Below, piece by piece: positions 33,035 through 42,349 of a stretch of 64,000 bases of DNA. Within the stretch, counting starts at the first letter, position 1, and every line of letters starts with the position of its first letter. A program made the translations under genes and the position numbers. This DNA is from Flavobacterium jejuense (GTDB lineage Bacteria; Bacteroidota; Bacteroidia; Flavobacteriales; Flavobacteriaceae): positions 186,001 to 250,000 of the forward strand of contig NZ_VEVQ02000007.1 in NCBI RefSeq assembly GCF_006491595.2, in the 5' to 3' direction. The notes under the pieces were generated by a model. It made no database searches and was not told the origin of the DNA. It was given only the letters and a program-made list of their open reading frames with translations.

Positions 33035-35203
33035 TTAACCTTGTGGGTTGTCTTTCTTTTCTATTTTTTTCTCTTCTCTTGGAGGTCTAGGAACTAGTGC
33101 TTTTTTAGACACTTTTTCTTTACGTGTTTTGGGATCAATACCTAAATATTTTACCATAAATACGTCACCCATTTTCACTACATCTGCAACGTTCTCTGTT
33201 CTTTCCCAAGCTAATTCAGATACGTGTAATAAAACTTCGTTTCCTGGTGCTTGTGTGTATTCTACAACTGCTCCAAAATCTAACATTTTAATTACTTTTA
33301 CCTCATAAGCTTCTCCCATTTCTGGTTTGAAGATAATTGAGTCAATTTTTGCTAATACAGCTGCTATTCCTGCTGGATCAGTTCCTAAAATTTCAACAAC
33401 ACCTTGCTCGTCAACTTCATTGATAACAATAGTTGTTCCAGTAGCTTTTTGTAACTCTTGAATTACTTTTCCACCAGGACCAATTAAAGCTCCAATGTAA
33501 GCTCCAGGAATTGTTCTTGTAATAATTTTTGGTGCTTTTGGTTTTACATCTTCTCTTGGTTGTGCAATAGTTTCGGTTAATTTGCCTAAAATATGTAAAC
33601 GACCGTCTCTAGCTTGAGCTAATGCTTGTTCCATAATATCATAACGTAAACCGTCGATTTTGATATCCATTTGACAAGCTGTAATTCCGTCTGCTGTCCC
33701 TGTTACTTTAAAATCCATATCACCTAGGTGATCTTCGTCTCCTAAAATATCAGATAAAACTGCAAATTTAGAACCGTCAGTGATTAATCCCATAGCAATA
33801 CCAGAAACTGGTTTCGTCATTTGAATTCCAGCATCCATTAATGCCATTGTTCCAGCACAAACTGTTGCCATTGAAGAAGAACCGTTAGATTCTAATACTT
33901 CAGAAACGATACGAATGGTGTAAGGACAATCTGCAGGAATCATGTTTTTTAAAGCACGTTGTGCTAAATTACCATGACCTACTTCTCTACGAGAAGTTCC
34001 TCTTAATGGTCTAGCTTCTCCAGTTGAGAAAGGAGGGAAGTTGTAATGTAAATAAAATTTTTCTTCTCCTTGCTCTGATGGTGAATCGATAACATTGGCT
34101 TCTCTAGAAGTACCTAAAGTTACTGTTGCTAAAGCTTGTGTTTCACCACGTGTAAATAAAGAAGAGCCGTGAACAGAAGGTAAATAATCGGTTTCACACC
34201 AAATTGGTCTAATTTCTGTTGTTTTTCTTCCGTCTAAACGTGTTCCTTTTTCAAGGATTACATTACGAACTGCTTCTTTTTGAGTTTTGTAGATGTATTT
34301 ACCAATTAATTCAGATAAATCTGCATTTTCAGCATGATCTTCTTCTGTAAATAAAGCTTTAATTTCTTCTTTAATTTCTGCAAATTTTTCTCCTCTTTCA
34401 CTTTTTGCAGAAGCTTCTTGAGCGATAGCATAATACTTGTCATAAGAAGCAGCTTTGATTTTAGCATATATTGCCTCATCCTCTGGTTCTCCTTCATATT
34501 CTCTATACGCTGGAGTTCCAACGGCTTCTCTTAAGCGTTGTTGTGCTTGAACCTGTACTTTGATAGCTTCGTGTGCAAATTTGATAGCTTCTACCATTTC
34601 GGCTTCTGAAATTTCATGCATTTCTCCTTCAACCATTGCTACAGAATCCATAGAAGCACCAATCATCATATCTAAATCTGATAAGCCTAATTGTTCTCTA
34701 CTTGGATTGATTACAAATTTTCCGTCAATACGTGCTACACGTACTTCAGATATTAAGTTGTAAAAAGGGATATCAGAAACAGCTAAAGCTGCTGACGCTG
34801 CTAATCCTGCTAAAGCATCAGGCATAATATTCTCATCATGACTCATTAATTGAATCATAACTTGAGTTTCTGCATGATAGTCATCTGGGAAAAGTGGACG
34901 TAAAACACGGTCTACTAATCTCATTGTTAATACTTCACTGTCACTTGGACGTGCTTCTCTTTTGAAAAATCCTCCAGGGAATCGTCCTGCTGCAGCAAAT
35001 TTTTCACGATAATCTACCGTTAAAGGTAAAAAATCTACCCCTGGATTAGCAGTCCTAGCAGAAACAGCAGTAGCTAATAACATAGCGTCTCCCATTCTTA
35101 CTACGACTGATCCGTCGGCTTGTTTGGCTAATTTTCCTGTCTCGATAGTGATTGATCTTCCATCACCTAAATCGATAACTTCTTGGAATACTTTTGGAAT
35201 CAT
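33035..35203 (-). CDS. pnp: Polyribonucleotide nucleotidyltransferase (PNPase)
   Basis: Phosphorolytic 3'-5' exoribonuclease of RNA turnover. It shows two RNase PH-like domains (second starting near residue 320, with [15 protein letters not shown] and [12 protein letters not shown]), an alpha-helical linker between them, a KH domain ([20 protein letters not shown], about 565-625) and an S1 domain (about 630-700, [16 protein letters not shown]). A Lys-rich tail closes the 722 residues. It is downstream of rpsO, the classical order, but a terminator separates them here. Confidence 0.97.
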   Translation of the reverse strand: MIPKVFQEVIDLGDGRSITIETGKLAKQADGSVVVRMGDAMLLATAVSARTANPGVDFLPLTVDYREKFAAAGRFPGGFFKREARPSDSEVLTMRLVDRVLRPLFPDDYHAETQVMIQLMSHDENIMPDALAGLAASAALAVSDIPFYNLISEVRVARIDGKFVINPSREQLGLSDLDMMIGASMDSVAMVEGEMHEISEAEMVEAIKFAHEAIKVQVQAQQRLREAVGTPAYREYEGEPEDEAIYAKIKAASYDKYYAIAQEASAKSERGEKFAEIKEEIKALFTEEDHAENADLSELIGKYIYKTQKEAVRNVILEKGTRLDGRKTTEIRPIWCETDYLPSVHGSSLFTRGETQALATVTLGTSREANVIDSPSEQGEEKFYLHYNFPPFSTGEARPLRGTSRREVGHGNLAQRALKNMIPADCPYTIRIVSEVLESNGSSSMATVCAGTMALMDAGIQMTKPVSGIAMGLITDGSKFAVLSDILGDEDHLGDMDFKVTGTADGITACQMDIKIDGLRYDIMEQALAQARDGRLHILGKLTETIAQPREDVKPKAPKIITRTIPGAYIGALIGPGGKVIQELQKATGTTIVINEVDEQGVVEILGTDPAGIAAVLAKIDSIIFKPEMGEAYEVKVIKMLDFGAVVEYTQAPGNEVLLHVSELAWERTENVADVVKMGDVFMVKYLGIDPKTRKEKVSKKALVPRPPREEKKIEKKDNPQG

Positions 35204-35302
35204 AAAATGTAATTCTTAATTAAACAAAGGGTTTTAGTTGTGTTGTTGTTGTGTGTAGTTGTTTGAAACCCAATGAAAAACCAAACTTTTTCTTTAAAAT
35301 AT

Positions 35303-35332
35303 ATAAAAACAAAAAGGGGCACAAAGCCCCTT
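35303..35332 (-). terminator. Terminator between rpsO and pnp
   Basis: On the minus strand the stem AAGGGGC / GCCCCTT (35314-35320 with 35326-35332) is followed by TTTTTGTTTTT. It is GC-rich, unusual for this genome, and could attenuate read-through from rpsO to pnp. Confidence 0.88.
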
Positions 35333-35338
35333 AGTTGA

Positions 35339-35608
35339 TTATTTTCTAATTCCTAATTCTTTAATAATCTCACGATATCTATTGATATCTTTTTTCTTTA
35401 AGTAGTCAAGAAGACTTCTTCTCTTACCTACTAATTTTACTAATGAACGCTCAGTATTATAATCGTGACGATTTTGTTTTAAGTGCCCAGTTAAGTGGTT
35501 GATTCTAAATGTGAACAAAGCGATTTGTCCTTCTGCAGATCCTGTGTTTTCTGCTTTTCCTCCGTGTTTAGCGAAGATTTCTGCTTTAACTTCATTAGTT
35601 AAGTACAT
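35339..35608 (-). CDS. rpsO: 30S ribosomal protein S15
   Basis: 89 residues, the exact length of S15. Conserved features are the Thr/Gly/Ser segment NTGSAEGQIALFTFRINHLT, HLKQNRHDYNTERSLVKLVG and KRRSLLDYLKKKDINRYREI. It binds 16S rRNA in the platform of the 30S subunit. A -7 element TATATTTG lies 58 bases upstream on the minus strand. Confidence 0.98.
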   Translation of the reverse strand: MYLTNEVKAEIFAKHGGKAENTGSAEGQIALFTFRINHLTGHLKQNRHDYNTERSLVKLVGKRRSLLDYLKKKDINRYREIIKELGIRK

Positions 35609-35665
35609 GCTAATATTATTTTAAATGATTATTATGTATGAAATGGTGATGTTCCAATTCGGGTG

Positions 35666-35673
35666 CAAATATA
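35666..35673 (-). promoter_or_regulatory. -7 promoter element of rpsO
   Basis: TATATTTG on the minus strand (CAAATATA on the plus strand) matches TAnnTTTG. Confidence 0.5.
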
Positions 35674-35833
35674 GAAATATATAATTAGTTATTGCTATGT
35701 TTTCTTATTTATTTTTCAATAGCCCAGATAGTAGTGGCATCCTTTTATTGCAAGTTGTTTTATTGCTTTCTTAATGGCTAAGTCGCTCTTGCAGTGAAAG
35801 ATAGAACGGATAGCTGGAAATAGCTCCAAAAAA

Positions 35834-36289
35834 TTAATATAAGGTAGCTACTTGTTCGTTTACAAATTCTAAAAAGCGTTCGTCTTCTACTGTAAAAGGG
35901 TCGATAACATGAGAATCGATATCAATTTGACCAATATTTTTTCCGTTTACAAATAAAGGAACAACAATTTCTGATTTTACTGTGAAACTACAAGCGATAT
36001 AGTTGTCTTGGGCAGCAACATCTGGTACTACAAAGTTTGCATTAGATTCTGCTACTTGTCCGCAAATTCCTTTTCCAAAAGGGATTACTGTATGGTCTGT
36101 TTCCGCTCCTACATAAGGTCCTAAATGTAATGTTTTGGTTTCATGATTAGCAAAATAGAATCCTACCCAATTGTAATAGGAGATATTGTCTTGTAATAAT
36201 TGACAAATATGTTGTAACTTTTCATCGCGAGTTGTATTTGTGTCAGCGATTATTTTCGTTACTTCGGATTTTAAAGTTTCAAAAGCCAT
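35834..36289 (-). CDS. GAF-domain protein of the free-methionine-(R)-sulfoxide reductase family
   Basis: 151 residues from the ATG at 36289 (MAFETLKSEV), preferred over the frame's upstream ATG at 36310. The GAF domain contains NWVGFYF, LHLGPYVG, IPFGKGICGQVAES, IACSFTVKSEIVVPL and IGQIDIDSHVIDPF, all close to fRMsr. Two of the three cysteines known in fRMsr are present (GICG and IACS). The first, expected where this protein has AETDHTVIP, is replaced by His/Thr. Activity on free methionine sulfoxide is therefore uncertain. Confidence 0.86.
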   Translation of the reverse strand: MAFETLKSEVTKIIADTNTTRDEKLQHICQLLQDNISYYNWVGFYFANHETKTLHLGPYVGAETDHTVIPFGKGICGQVAESNANFVVPDVAAQDNYIACSFTVKSEIVVPLFVNGKNIGQIDIDSHVIDPFTVEDERFLEFVNEQVATLY

Positions 36290-36307
36290 TTTTTTAAATT
36301 GTTTTTG

Positions 36308-36315
36308 CAAAAGTA
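36308..36315 (-). promoter_or_regulatory. -7 promoter element of the GAF protein gene
   Basis: TACTTTTG on the minus strand, 18 bases before the ATG at 36289. Confidence 0.5.
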
Positions 36316-36341
36316 TTTATTCTTTCCTATCAAAAATTATA

Positions 36342-36349
36342 TATTTTTG
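36342..36349 (+). promoter_or_regulatory. -7 promoter element of the exosortase gene
   Basis: TATTTTTG, 15 bases before the TTG start at 36365. Its position supports the shorter start, since the longer frame from 36299 would begin upstream of the promoter. Confidence 0.5.
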
Positions 36350-36364
36350 TTAAAAATTACTAGT

Positions 36365-36916
36365 TTGAACTCTATTTTTGTTACATATAAACCTTTTTTG
36401 ACTTTCTTAGCTAAGTTTCTGCTTTTTTATGTAGTTTTTGCATTTATATATGAAGGATATTTAAAGCAATTTGATTTTTCAAAAAATGAAGTTGATGGTA
36501 TTTCTGTTAGTGTTGCTAATCAGACTAAGTTTCTTTTGAATTTTTTTGAGTATGATGTTGCTATTGTGAAAAATGAAGCTAGTCCTTCTTTAAAAATTTT
36601 ATACAAAGGGAAGTATGTTTCTAAAATAATTGAAGGTTGTAATGCGATTAGTGTTATTATTTTATTTGCTGCGTTTATATTTGCTTTTTCTGCAAAAATA
36701 AAGGAAACGATACTTTATATTTTTATTGGAACAATTGTAATTCATGTTTTGAATGTGGTTCGTATAGCTTTGCTCACATATATGCTATATTTCTATCCTG
36801 AATATCAAGAAGTTTTGCATGGAACTGTTTTTCCACTCTTTATTTATGGTGTTGTTTTTTTATTATGGGTTTTATGGGTAACTAAATTCTCTGGCTATGA
36901 TAAAAAAAATACTTAG
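36365..36916 (+). CDS. xrtF: Exosortase F (XrtF)
   Basis: Membrane cysteine protease/transpeptidase predicted to process and attach C-terminally sorted proteins. From the TTG at 36365 it has 183 residues beginning at LNSIFVTYKPFLTFLAKF, which matches the family's usual N-terminus. The frame extends to another TTG at 36299. The catalytic triad is visible as Cys in IIEGCNAISVIILF, Arg in LNVVRIALL and His in EVLHGTVFP. Several membrane helices are present. The XrtF-associated gene overlaps its end by 20 bases. Confidence 0.88.
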   Translation: MNSIFVTYKPFLTFLAKFLLFYVVFAFIYEGYLKQFDFSKNEVDGISVSVANQTKFLLNFFEYDVAIVKNEASPSLKILYKGKYVSKIIEGCNAISVIILFAAFIFAFSAKIKETILYIFIGTIVIHVLNVVRIALLTYMLYFYPEYQEVLHGTVFPLFIYGVVFLLWVLWVTKFSGYDKKNT

Positions 36917-37340
36917 GAATAAAGGAAGGTTTTTCTTGATTGTTGTTTCTTTGCTTTTTTTAGTATTAGTTAGAACATTTGAGAGCCAACTTTTCTACGA
37001 TCCTTTTTTAGCTTTTTTTAAATCGAACTATCAAAATCAGACACTACCTGAATATGATACTCTCAAGCTTTTTTTAGGTGTTTTATCACGATATTTTTTA
37101 AATACTTTTTTTTCATTAGTATTAATTTATCTTATTTTTAAAGAAAGAAAGATGCTTCTTTTTTCAGTTTGGTTATACCTGATTCTTTTTGGTTTTCTAA
37201 TTGTTACTTTTTTTAGTATTCTTATCTTAATTGAAAGTCCTAATTATTTAGTTCTTTTTTATGTAAGACGTTTTTTAATTCAACCTCTGTTTTTAGTGTT
37301 ATTTGTACCAGCATTTTATTATCAAAAAATGATGAAATAA
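36897..37340 (+). CDS. Exosortase F-associated membrane protein
   Basis: 147 residues with four hydrophobic segments (about 12-28, 57-82, 88-112, 118-142) and the motif RTFESQLFYDPFLAFFKSNY near the N-terminus, which is characteristic of the protein always found beside XrtF. Its start overlaps the exosortase gene by 20 bases, supporting co-translation. It probably forms a complex with XrtF; its biochemical role is unknown. Confidence 0.88.
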   Translation: MIKKILRNKGRFFLIVVSLLFLVLVRTFESQLFYDPFLAFFKSNYQNQTLPEYDTLKLFLGVLSRYFLNTFFSLVLIYLIFKERKMLLFSVWLYLILFGFLIVTFFSILILIESPNYLVLFYVRRFLIQPLFLVLFVPAFYYQKMMK

Positions 37341-37351
37341 TTCACTATCTT

Positions 37352-37371
37352 AGTACAACAATTTTTGTACT
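37352..37371. promoter_or_regulatory. Inverted repeat abutting a start codon
   Basis: AGTACAA (37352-37358) and TTGTACT (37365-37371) form a perfect 7-bp inverted repeat, and the ATG follows at 37372. It could be an operator or an RNA hairpin covering the ribosome binding site. Confidence 0.45.
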
Positions 37372-38199
37372 ATGAAGGTTAGAAAATATTCTGGGGACAT
37401 TGTTGATTTTGACGAATCGAAATTAATTAAATCTTTAATTAACTCTGGAGCAACTAATGAAAATGCAAAACAAATCCTCTTAGATGTTCAACCTCAATTG
37501 TATGATGGGATTCCAACAAAGAAAATTTACAAATTGGCTTTTCAGAAGTTGAAGCGGTTTTCTAATGTGCATGCTGCTAGATTTAGTTTGAAAAATGGTA
37601 TTATGGCTCTTGGCCCAGCAGGTTTTTATTTTGAAAAATTTATAGCAAGAATTTTCGAATTACAAGGCTACCAAACTACAACCAATGTTTTTTTAGAAGG
37701 AAATTGCATTTCACATGAATTGGATGTTGTTATTAAAAAGGACAATCACCTAGCAATTATAGAATGTAAATTTCATGGAAGTCAGGAAAACAAAACGGAT
37801 GTTAAAATCCCAATGTATATTTTATCCCGATTTAATGATTTGAATAAAAAAACATATGCTGTATTTGAAAAAGAAGAACGTATTTCTAAATGTTGGCTTA
37901 TTACAAATAGTAAATTTACTAGTGAAGCCGTAAAGTTTGCAGAGTGTTCTGGTTTGCAGTTACTCAGTTGGGATTATCCAATTGGAGCTAGTTTAAAAGA
38001 TTTAGTAAATCAATTTACTATTTATCCTATTACTTGTTTAACTACCTTGACCATTGCAGAAAAAGAAATTTTATTGCTTCAAGGTATTCTTACCGTATAT
38101 GATTTAGTACATCATGAAAGGAAATTTGATAAACTAAAATTAAGTGAAACTAGAATGAAAAACGTTTTAAAAGAAAGTAATCAATTGTTAAATAAATGA
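37372..38199 (+). CDS. ATP-cone domain fused to Mrr-like restriction endonuclease domain
   Basis: 275 residues. The first 85 or so (VRKYSGDIVDFDESKLIKSL) form an ATP-cone, the nucleotide-sensing domain best known in ribonucleotide reductases and NrdR. The middle (about 88-200) is a PD-(D/E)xK nuclease of the Mrr type: FEKFIARIFELQGYQT, HELDVVI with Asp118, LAIIECKFH with Glu131 and Lys133, then KCWLITNSKFTSEAVKFAE. Nucleotide-gated nuclease activity is a reasonable inference. Its stop overlaps the ATG of the beta-CASP RNase gene. Confidence 0.87.
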   Translation: MKVRKYSGDIVDFDESKLIKSLINSGATNENAKQILLDVQPQLYDGIPTKKIYKLAFQKLKRFSNVHAARFSLKNGIMALGPAGFYFEKFIARIFELQGYQTTTNVFLEGNCISHELDVVIKKDNHLAIIECKFHGSQENKTDVKIPMYILSRFNDLNKKTYAVFEKEERISKCWLITNSKFTSEAVKFAECSGLQLLSWDYPIGASLKDLVNQFTIYPITCLTTLTIAEKEILLLQGILTVYDLVHHERKFDKLKLSETRMKNVLKESNQLLNK

Positions 38200-39551
38200 A
38201 AATACATTTTTTAGGAGGAGCAGGAACAGTTACAGGTTCTAAAACGTTAATTGAAGCAAATGGTATTTCAATTTTAATTGATTGTGGTTTGTTTCAAGGT
38301 TTAAAAGAGCTTAGGGTATTAAATAGATTACCATTGGCTTATAATCCAAAAGATATAGATGTTGTGCTATTAACACATGGTCATTTAGATCACTGTGGTT
38401 GGTTGCCTAAATTAGTAAGTGACGGTTTTTTAGGTAAAATATTTTGTACTGCACCTACAAAAGAAATCGCAAAATTAATTTTATTGGATAGTGCTAAAAT
38501 ACAAGAAGAGGAAGCTGAAAAGGCTAATAAAGAGCATTATTCCAAACATGATCCAGCTTTGCCATTATATACTGTTGAAGAAGCTCAACAAGTATTTCCA
38601 TTATTTAGAATAGTAGATAAAGATATTGATGTGGTTTTAGGAGAGGATTGTTTTTTTTCTTTTTTTTATGCTTCACATATTCTAGGAGCGTGTTCAATTT
38701 CATTACAAATTGAAAATAAAACATTAGTTTTTTCAGGAGATGTAGGTCAAGATGATGATGTCTTATTATCTCCACCGGTAAAACCTCAAAAAGCCGATTA
38801 TATATTTTTAGAAAGTACTTACGGCAATAGGGTTCACCCCAAAAGTAATCCTTTGTTTGATTTGGAATTAATCATTAATAACACATACAATAAAGGAGGG
38901 AATTTAGTTATTCCAAGCTTTGCAGTGGAACGAGTTCAAACCATTATGTATTTGATTTGGCAATTAAAAAAACAAGGCAAAATTCCTGAGATGCAATATA
39001 TTATTGATACACCAATGGGAATCAATGTATTACAATTATTTTTAGAAAACAGAAAATGGCATAAATTGAATTTTGAAGAATGTACAGAAATGTGCGAAGT
39101 ATTTACTTTGATTACTGATTATAAAGATACTATTGAAGCTATTTATGATCCTCGACCTAAAGTGGTTATTGCAGCAAGCGGTATGATTACAGGAGGAAGG
39201 GTTTTGTCTTATTTAGAACGCTATATTATTAAACCAGAGAACACAGTAGCATTAGTGGGATATCAAGCGGAAGGAACTCGTGGCAGAAAATTATTGGAAG
39301 GAGATAAGACGATTAAAATGTATGGCAAAATTTATCCTGTGAAAGCTACCATTTTATTGGTTGAAGGTTTGTCGGCTCATGGAGACCAAAATGATTTGCT
39401 AGATTGGTTGTCAGAATTAGAAAGTAAACCAGAAAAAATAGTACTAGTTCATGGAGAAAGTGAAGCTTCTCAAGGTTTAAGTACAAAAATTCAAGAAGAT
39501 TTAAAAATAACCTGTTTTATTCCTGAAAGAGGGCAAATGCTTGAAATTTAG
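38196..39551 (+). CDS. Beta-CASP metallo-beta-lactamase RNase (CPSF/YSH1-like)
   Basis: 451 residues. The metallo-beta-lactamase core has FLGGAGTVTGSKTLIE, the zinc motif HGHLDH (61-66), FSGDVGQ and ASHILGA. The beta-CASP insert contains LESTYGNRVH and IPSFAVERVQTIMYLI, with VVIAASGMITGGRVLSYLE. The C-terminal motif is VEGLSAHGDQNDLLDWL followed by LVHGE. These features indicate an RNA-processing endo/exonuclease like CPSF-73 or archaeal relatives. It overlaps the nuclease gene before it (ATGA), so the two are translationally coupled. Confidence 0.93.
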   Translation: MKIHFLGGAGTVTGSKTLIEANGISILIDCGLFQGLKELRVLNRLPLAYNPKDIDVVLLTHGHLDHCGWLPKLVSDGFLGKIFCTAPTKEIAKLILLDSAKIQEEEAEKANKEHYSKHDPALPLYTVEEAQQVFPLFRIVDKDIDVVLGEDCFFSFFYASHILGACSISLQIENKTLVFSGDVGQDDDVLLSPPVKPQKADYIFLESTYGNRVHPKSNPLFDLELIINNTYNKGGNLVIPSFAVERVQTIMYLIWQLKKQGKIPEMQYIIDTPMGINVLQLFLENRKWHKLNFEECTEMCEVFTLITDYKDTIEAIYDPRPKVVIAASGMITGGRVLSYLERYIIKPENTVALVGYQAEGTRGRKLLEGDKTIKMYGKIYPVKATILLVEGLSAHGDQNDLLDWLSELESKPEKIVLVHGESEASQGLSTKIQEDLKITCFIPERGQMLEI

Positions 39552-39583
39552 ATAAAATTAACTTTGATACATAAAATTATTAG

Positions 39584-39591
39584 TAACTTTG
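39584..39591 (+). promoter_or_regulatory. -7 promoter element, copper-type module
   Basis: TAACTTTG ends only 4 bases before the ATG at 39596, predicting a leaderless or nearly leaderless transcript. Confidence 0.5.
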
Positions 39592-39595
39592 CAAC

Positions 39596-40000
39596 ATGTC
39601 ATTTAGAAAGAGCACTTCTTTATTATTAGCTGTTTTTGTCCTATTTTCAAATTTAGGCTTGGCTTTTAATGTGCATTATTGTCATGATGAATTATCTGCA
39701 ATCTCTGTTGATTATCAATTTGAAGAAGCTTGTATCAAAAAACAAAATTCTTGTTGTGAGGTTGTTAATAAACATTCGGAATGTTGTTCAAACAAGATTG
39801 TTAAGGTTGAAAAGGAATCTGATAAAGCTTTAGTTACTTCTTTTCAGTTTCATTTAGATTGTTCTATTTTAGTTGCAAATTATAGTTTAGACTTTCCTAT
39901 TTGTGAAAAGACTATTGAGAATGACTTTCTTGATTTTTATTGCGATTCCAATGCACCTCCTTTTTATAAATTATATTGTCAATTAATATTCTACGCATAA
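39596..40000 (+). CDS. HYC_CC_PP family secreted protein
   Basis: 134 residues with a signal peptide (ending NLGLAF) and the family landmarks VHYCHDELS, SCCEVVNKHSECC and APPFYKLYC (the HYC, CC and PP elements that name the family). The cysteine and histidine content suggests metal binding, probably copper. It precedes a TonB-dependent receptor and an HMA-domain protein in the same direction, the usual context for this family in flavobacteria. The biochemical role is unknown. Confidence 0.82.
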   Translation: MSFRKSTSLLLAVFVLFSNLGLAFNVHYCHDELSAISVDYQFEEACIKKQNSCCEVVNKHSECCSNKIVKVEKESDKALVTSFQFHLDCSILVANYSLDFPICEKTIENDFLDFYCDSNAPPFYKLYCQLIFYA

Positions 40001-40051
40001 TTTTTTAATGTTATTCCGATTTCGAATTTTAAAAACATTAAAAAATAATTT

Positions 40052-42292
40052 ATGTATAAAAAAATAGCGTTATTGCTATTGTTGTTTACTTCTGTGAACT
40101 ATGCACAAGAAGTAATTAACGGAAAAATAGTAGATGAAAATAACGAACCTCTTTTAGGTGCCAATGTTTTTTGGCAAAATACTTCCACAGGAACTACATC
40201 AGATATTGATGGGAAATTTTCTCTAAAGAAAATGGAAGAGTCAATTAATTTGATAGTGAGTTATATTGGTTATAAAACAAAAAAGATAGAAATTACTTCA
40301 ACTGAATTTATCACTATTAAGTTGGAAGCAGTAACAAGCTTAGCAGAAGTAACGGTTTCTAAAACTAAAAAAAGTACGGAACATTCTAAGTTTCAAGTTA
40401 CCAATGTGCAAACTATGGGGCAAAAAGAATTGTTGAAGGCTGCTTGTTGTAATATTTCAGAAAGTTTTAGTACCAATCCTTCCATAGATGTAAGTTACTC
40501 TGATGCTGTTACTGGAAATAAACAAATCAAAATGCTAGGTTTGACAAGTCCTTATATATTAATCGCAGAAGAAAATATTCCTTCTGTAAGAGGAGCTTCT
40601 CAAGCTTATGGATTGTCTTTTGTTCCTGGAACTTGGGTAGAAAGTATTCAGATAACGAAAGGGGCAGGAAGTGTTATTAATGGGTATGAAAGTATTTCAG
40701 GACAAATTAATTATGAGATCTTAAAGCCTTTAAATGACATTCCTTTTTTCTTAAATGCTTATGCTGGAATGGGTGGAAGATTTGAATTAAATACACACTT
40801 TAATCAAAAATATTCTGATAAATTGAGTTCAACTTTGTTTTTGCATGGAAATACAAGACAGGTTAAAAATGATATGAATCATGATGGTTTTTTAGATAAT
40901 CCCATTGGTAAACAAATTAATATTTTAAATCGTTGGCAATATAATGATGCAGACAATGGAATTGTTAGTTTCTTGAATGTACGTTATATGAAAGACGAAA
41001 AGCAATCGGGACAAACTTCTTTTAATCCTGATTCAGATAGATTGACTACAAATGCTTGGGGAAGTGAAATTAATACTGAGAAAATAGAAATATCTAACAA
41101 AACGGGTTATGTTTTTCCAGATATGCCATATCAAAGTATAGGTTTTCAAAATTCGTTTCAATCACATCAACAAGATTCTTATTTTGGTTTAAACCAATAT
41201 GACATTCATCAAAAAAGTTACTATTCGAATTTATTATTCAACTCAATAATATCTAATACGAAGAACAAATTTACCACAGGATTAAATTTTGCTTACGATC
41301 AATATGATGAAATGGTAGCTCTAAACTTTGCAAAAGATTTCTCAAGAATAGATAATTCGGTGGGAGCATTTTTTGAGTATACTTATGATAATTTAGATAA
41401 TTTTAGTTTGGTTGCAGGTGCCCGTATAGATAACCATAATAGATTGGGTACTTTTTTGACTCCAAGAATGCATTTGAGATATAATCCATGGAAAGATGCT
41501 GTTGTGAGAGCTTCTGTAGGAAGAGGGAAAAGAGCAGCTAATATTTTTGCAGAAAACCAACAATTATTTGCCTCAAGTAGAAGTTTTTCAATTCTTAATA
41601 CTGACGGAAAATTATACGGGTTAAACCCTGAAATTGCATGGAATTATGGATTAAGTTTTATTCAGTCGTTTAAACTTTTTGGTGCTGAATCAGAAGTAAT
41701 ATTAGATTATTACAGAACAGATTTTCAGAATCAAGCTGTAGTTGATGTTGATTTCAGTCCGCAACAAGTTTTGTTTTATAATTTAGAAGGGAATAGTTTT
41801 GCAAATTCTTTTCAAGTTGAGTTTACTATTGAACCTTTTAAGCATTTTAATATCAAGTCAGCTTATAAGTTTTACGATGTGCAATCGCAATACAAAACAG
41901 GTCAGTTGCAAAGAGCTTTACAAGCAAAACACCGATTTTTTGCAAATGCTTCCTTTGAAACTCATATTAAGGAAAAAGGACAACAATGGAAATTTGACGT
42001 CACTTATAATTGGTTAGGACAACAAAGGTTACCCAATACAGCTAGTAATTTGCCTCAATATAAATTGAAAGAATATGCTCCTTCATTTGGAATAATAAAT
42101 GCGCAGATAACAAGAACTTTTTCTAGTGTTTTTGAAGTTTATGTAGGTGGAGAAAATATGGGTAATTATAAGCAAGAAAATGCAATTGTAAGTGTAGATA
42201 ATCCATTTGGAGGCTATTTTGATAGTAGTATGATTTATGGCCCAGTTTTTGGGCAAATGTATTATGCAGGTTTGCGATTTAAAATTAAATAA
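40052..42292 (+). CDS. TonB-dependent receptor with carboxypeptidase-regulatory-like N-terminus (probable metal transport)
   Basis: 746 residues. A signal peptide (to NYAQ) is followed by a carboxypeptidase-regulatory-like domain (about 20-95, INGKIVDENNEPLLGANVFW). The plug domain contains LKAACCNISESFSTNPSIDV and VESIQITKGAGSVINGYESI, and a 22-strand-type barrel follows to the end. The AACC motif in the plug and flanking HYC_CC_PP and HMA genes suggest copper or another soft metal, although ligand specificity cannot be read from sequence. It lies in the outer membrane. Confidence 0.9.
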   Translation: MYKKIALLLLLFTSVNYAQEVINGKIVDENNEPLLGANVFWQNTSTGTTSDIDGKFSLKKMEESINLIVSYIGYKTKKIEITSTEFITIKLEAVTSLAEVTVSKTKKSTEHSKFQVTNVQTMGQKELLKAACCNISESFSTNPSIDVSYSDAVTGNKQIKMLGLTSPYILIAEENIPSVRGASQAYGLSFVPGTWVESIQITKGAGSVINGYESISGQINYEILKPLNDIPFFLNAYAGMGGRFELNTHFNQKYSDKLSSTLFLHGNTRQVKNDMNHDGFLDNPIGKQINILNRWQYNDADNGIVSFLNVRYMKDEKQSGQTSFNPDSDRLTTNAWGSEINTEKIEISNKTGYVFPDMPYQSIGFQNSFQSHQQDSYFGLNQYDIHQKSYYSNLLFNSIISNTKNKFTTGLNFAYDQYDEMVALNFAKDFSRIDNSVGAFFEYTYDNLDNFSLVAGARIDNHNRLGTFLTPRMHLRYNPWKDAVVRASVGRGKRAANIFAENQQLFASSRSFSILNTDGKLYGLNPEIAWNYGLSFIQSFKLFGAESEVILDYYRTDFQNQAVVDVDFSPQQVLFYNLEGNSFANSFQVEFTIEPFKHFNIKSAYKFYDVQSQYKTGQLQRALQAKHRFFANASFETHIKEKGQQWKFDVTYNWLGQQRLPNTASNLPQYKLKEYAPSFGIINAQITRTFSSVFEVYVGGENMGNYKQENAIVSVDNPFGGYFDSSMIYGPVFGQMYYAGLRFKIK

Positions 42293-42349
42293 TTAATTTG
42301 CCATTTTCTCGAAGTCTCGGGATTAGCCAATGGCCTAAAAATAAATATA

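Noticed and set aside
36299..36364. Longer N-terminus for the exosortase from TTG 36299
   Set aside because: The frame would begin upstream of the TATTTTTG promoter box at 36342-36349 and inside the divergent GAF-gene promoter; the TTG at 36365 gives the N-terminus normal for the family.
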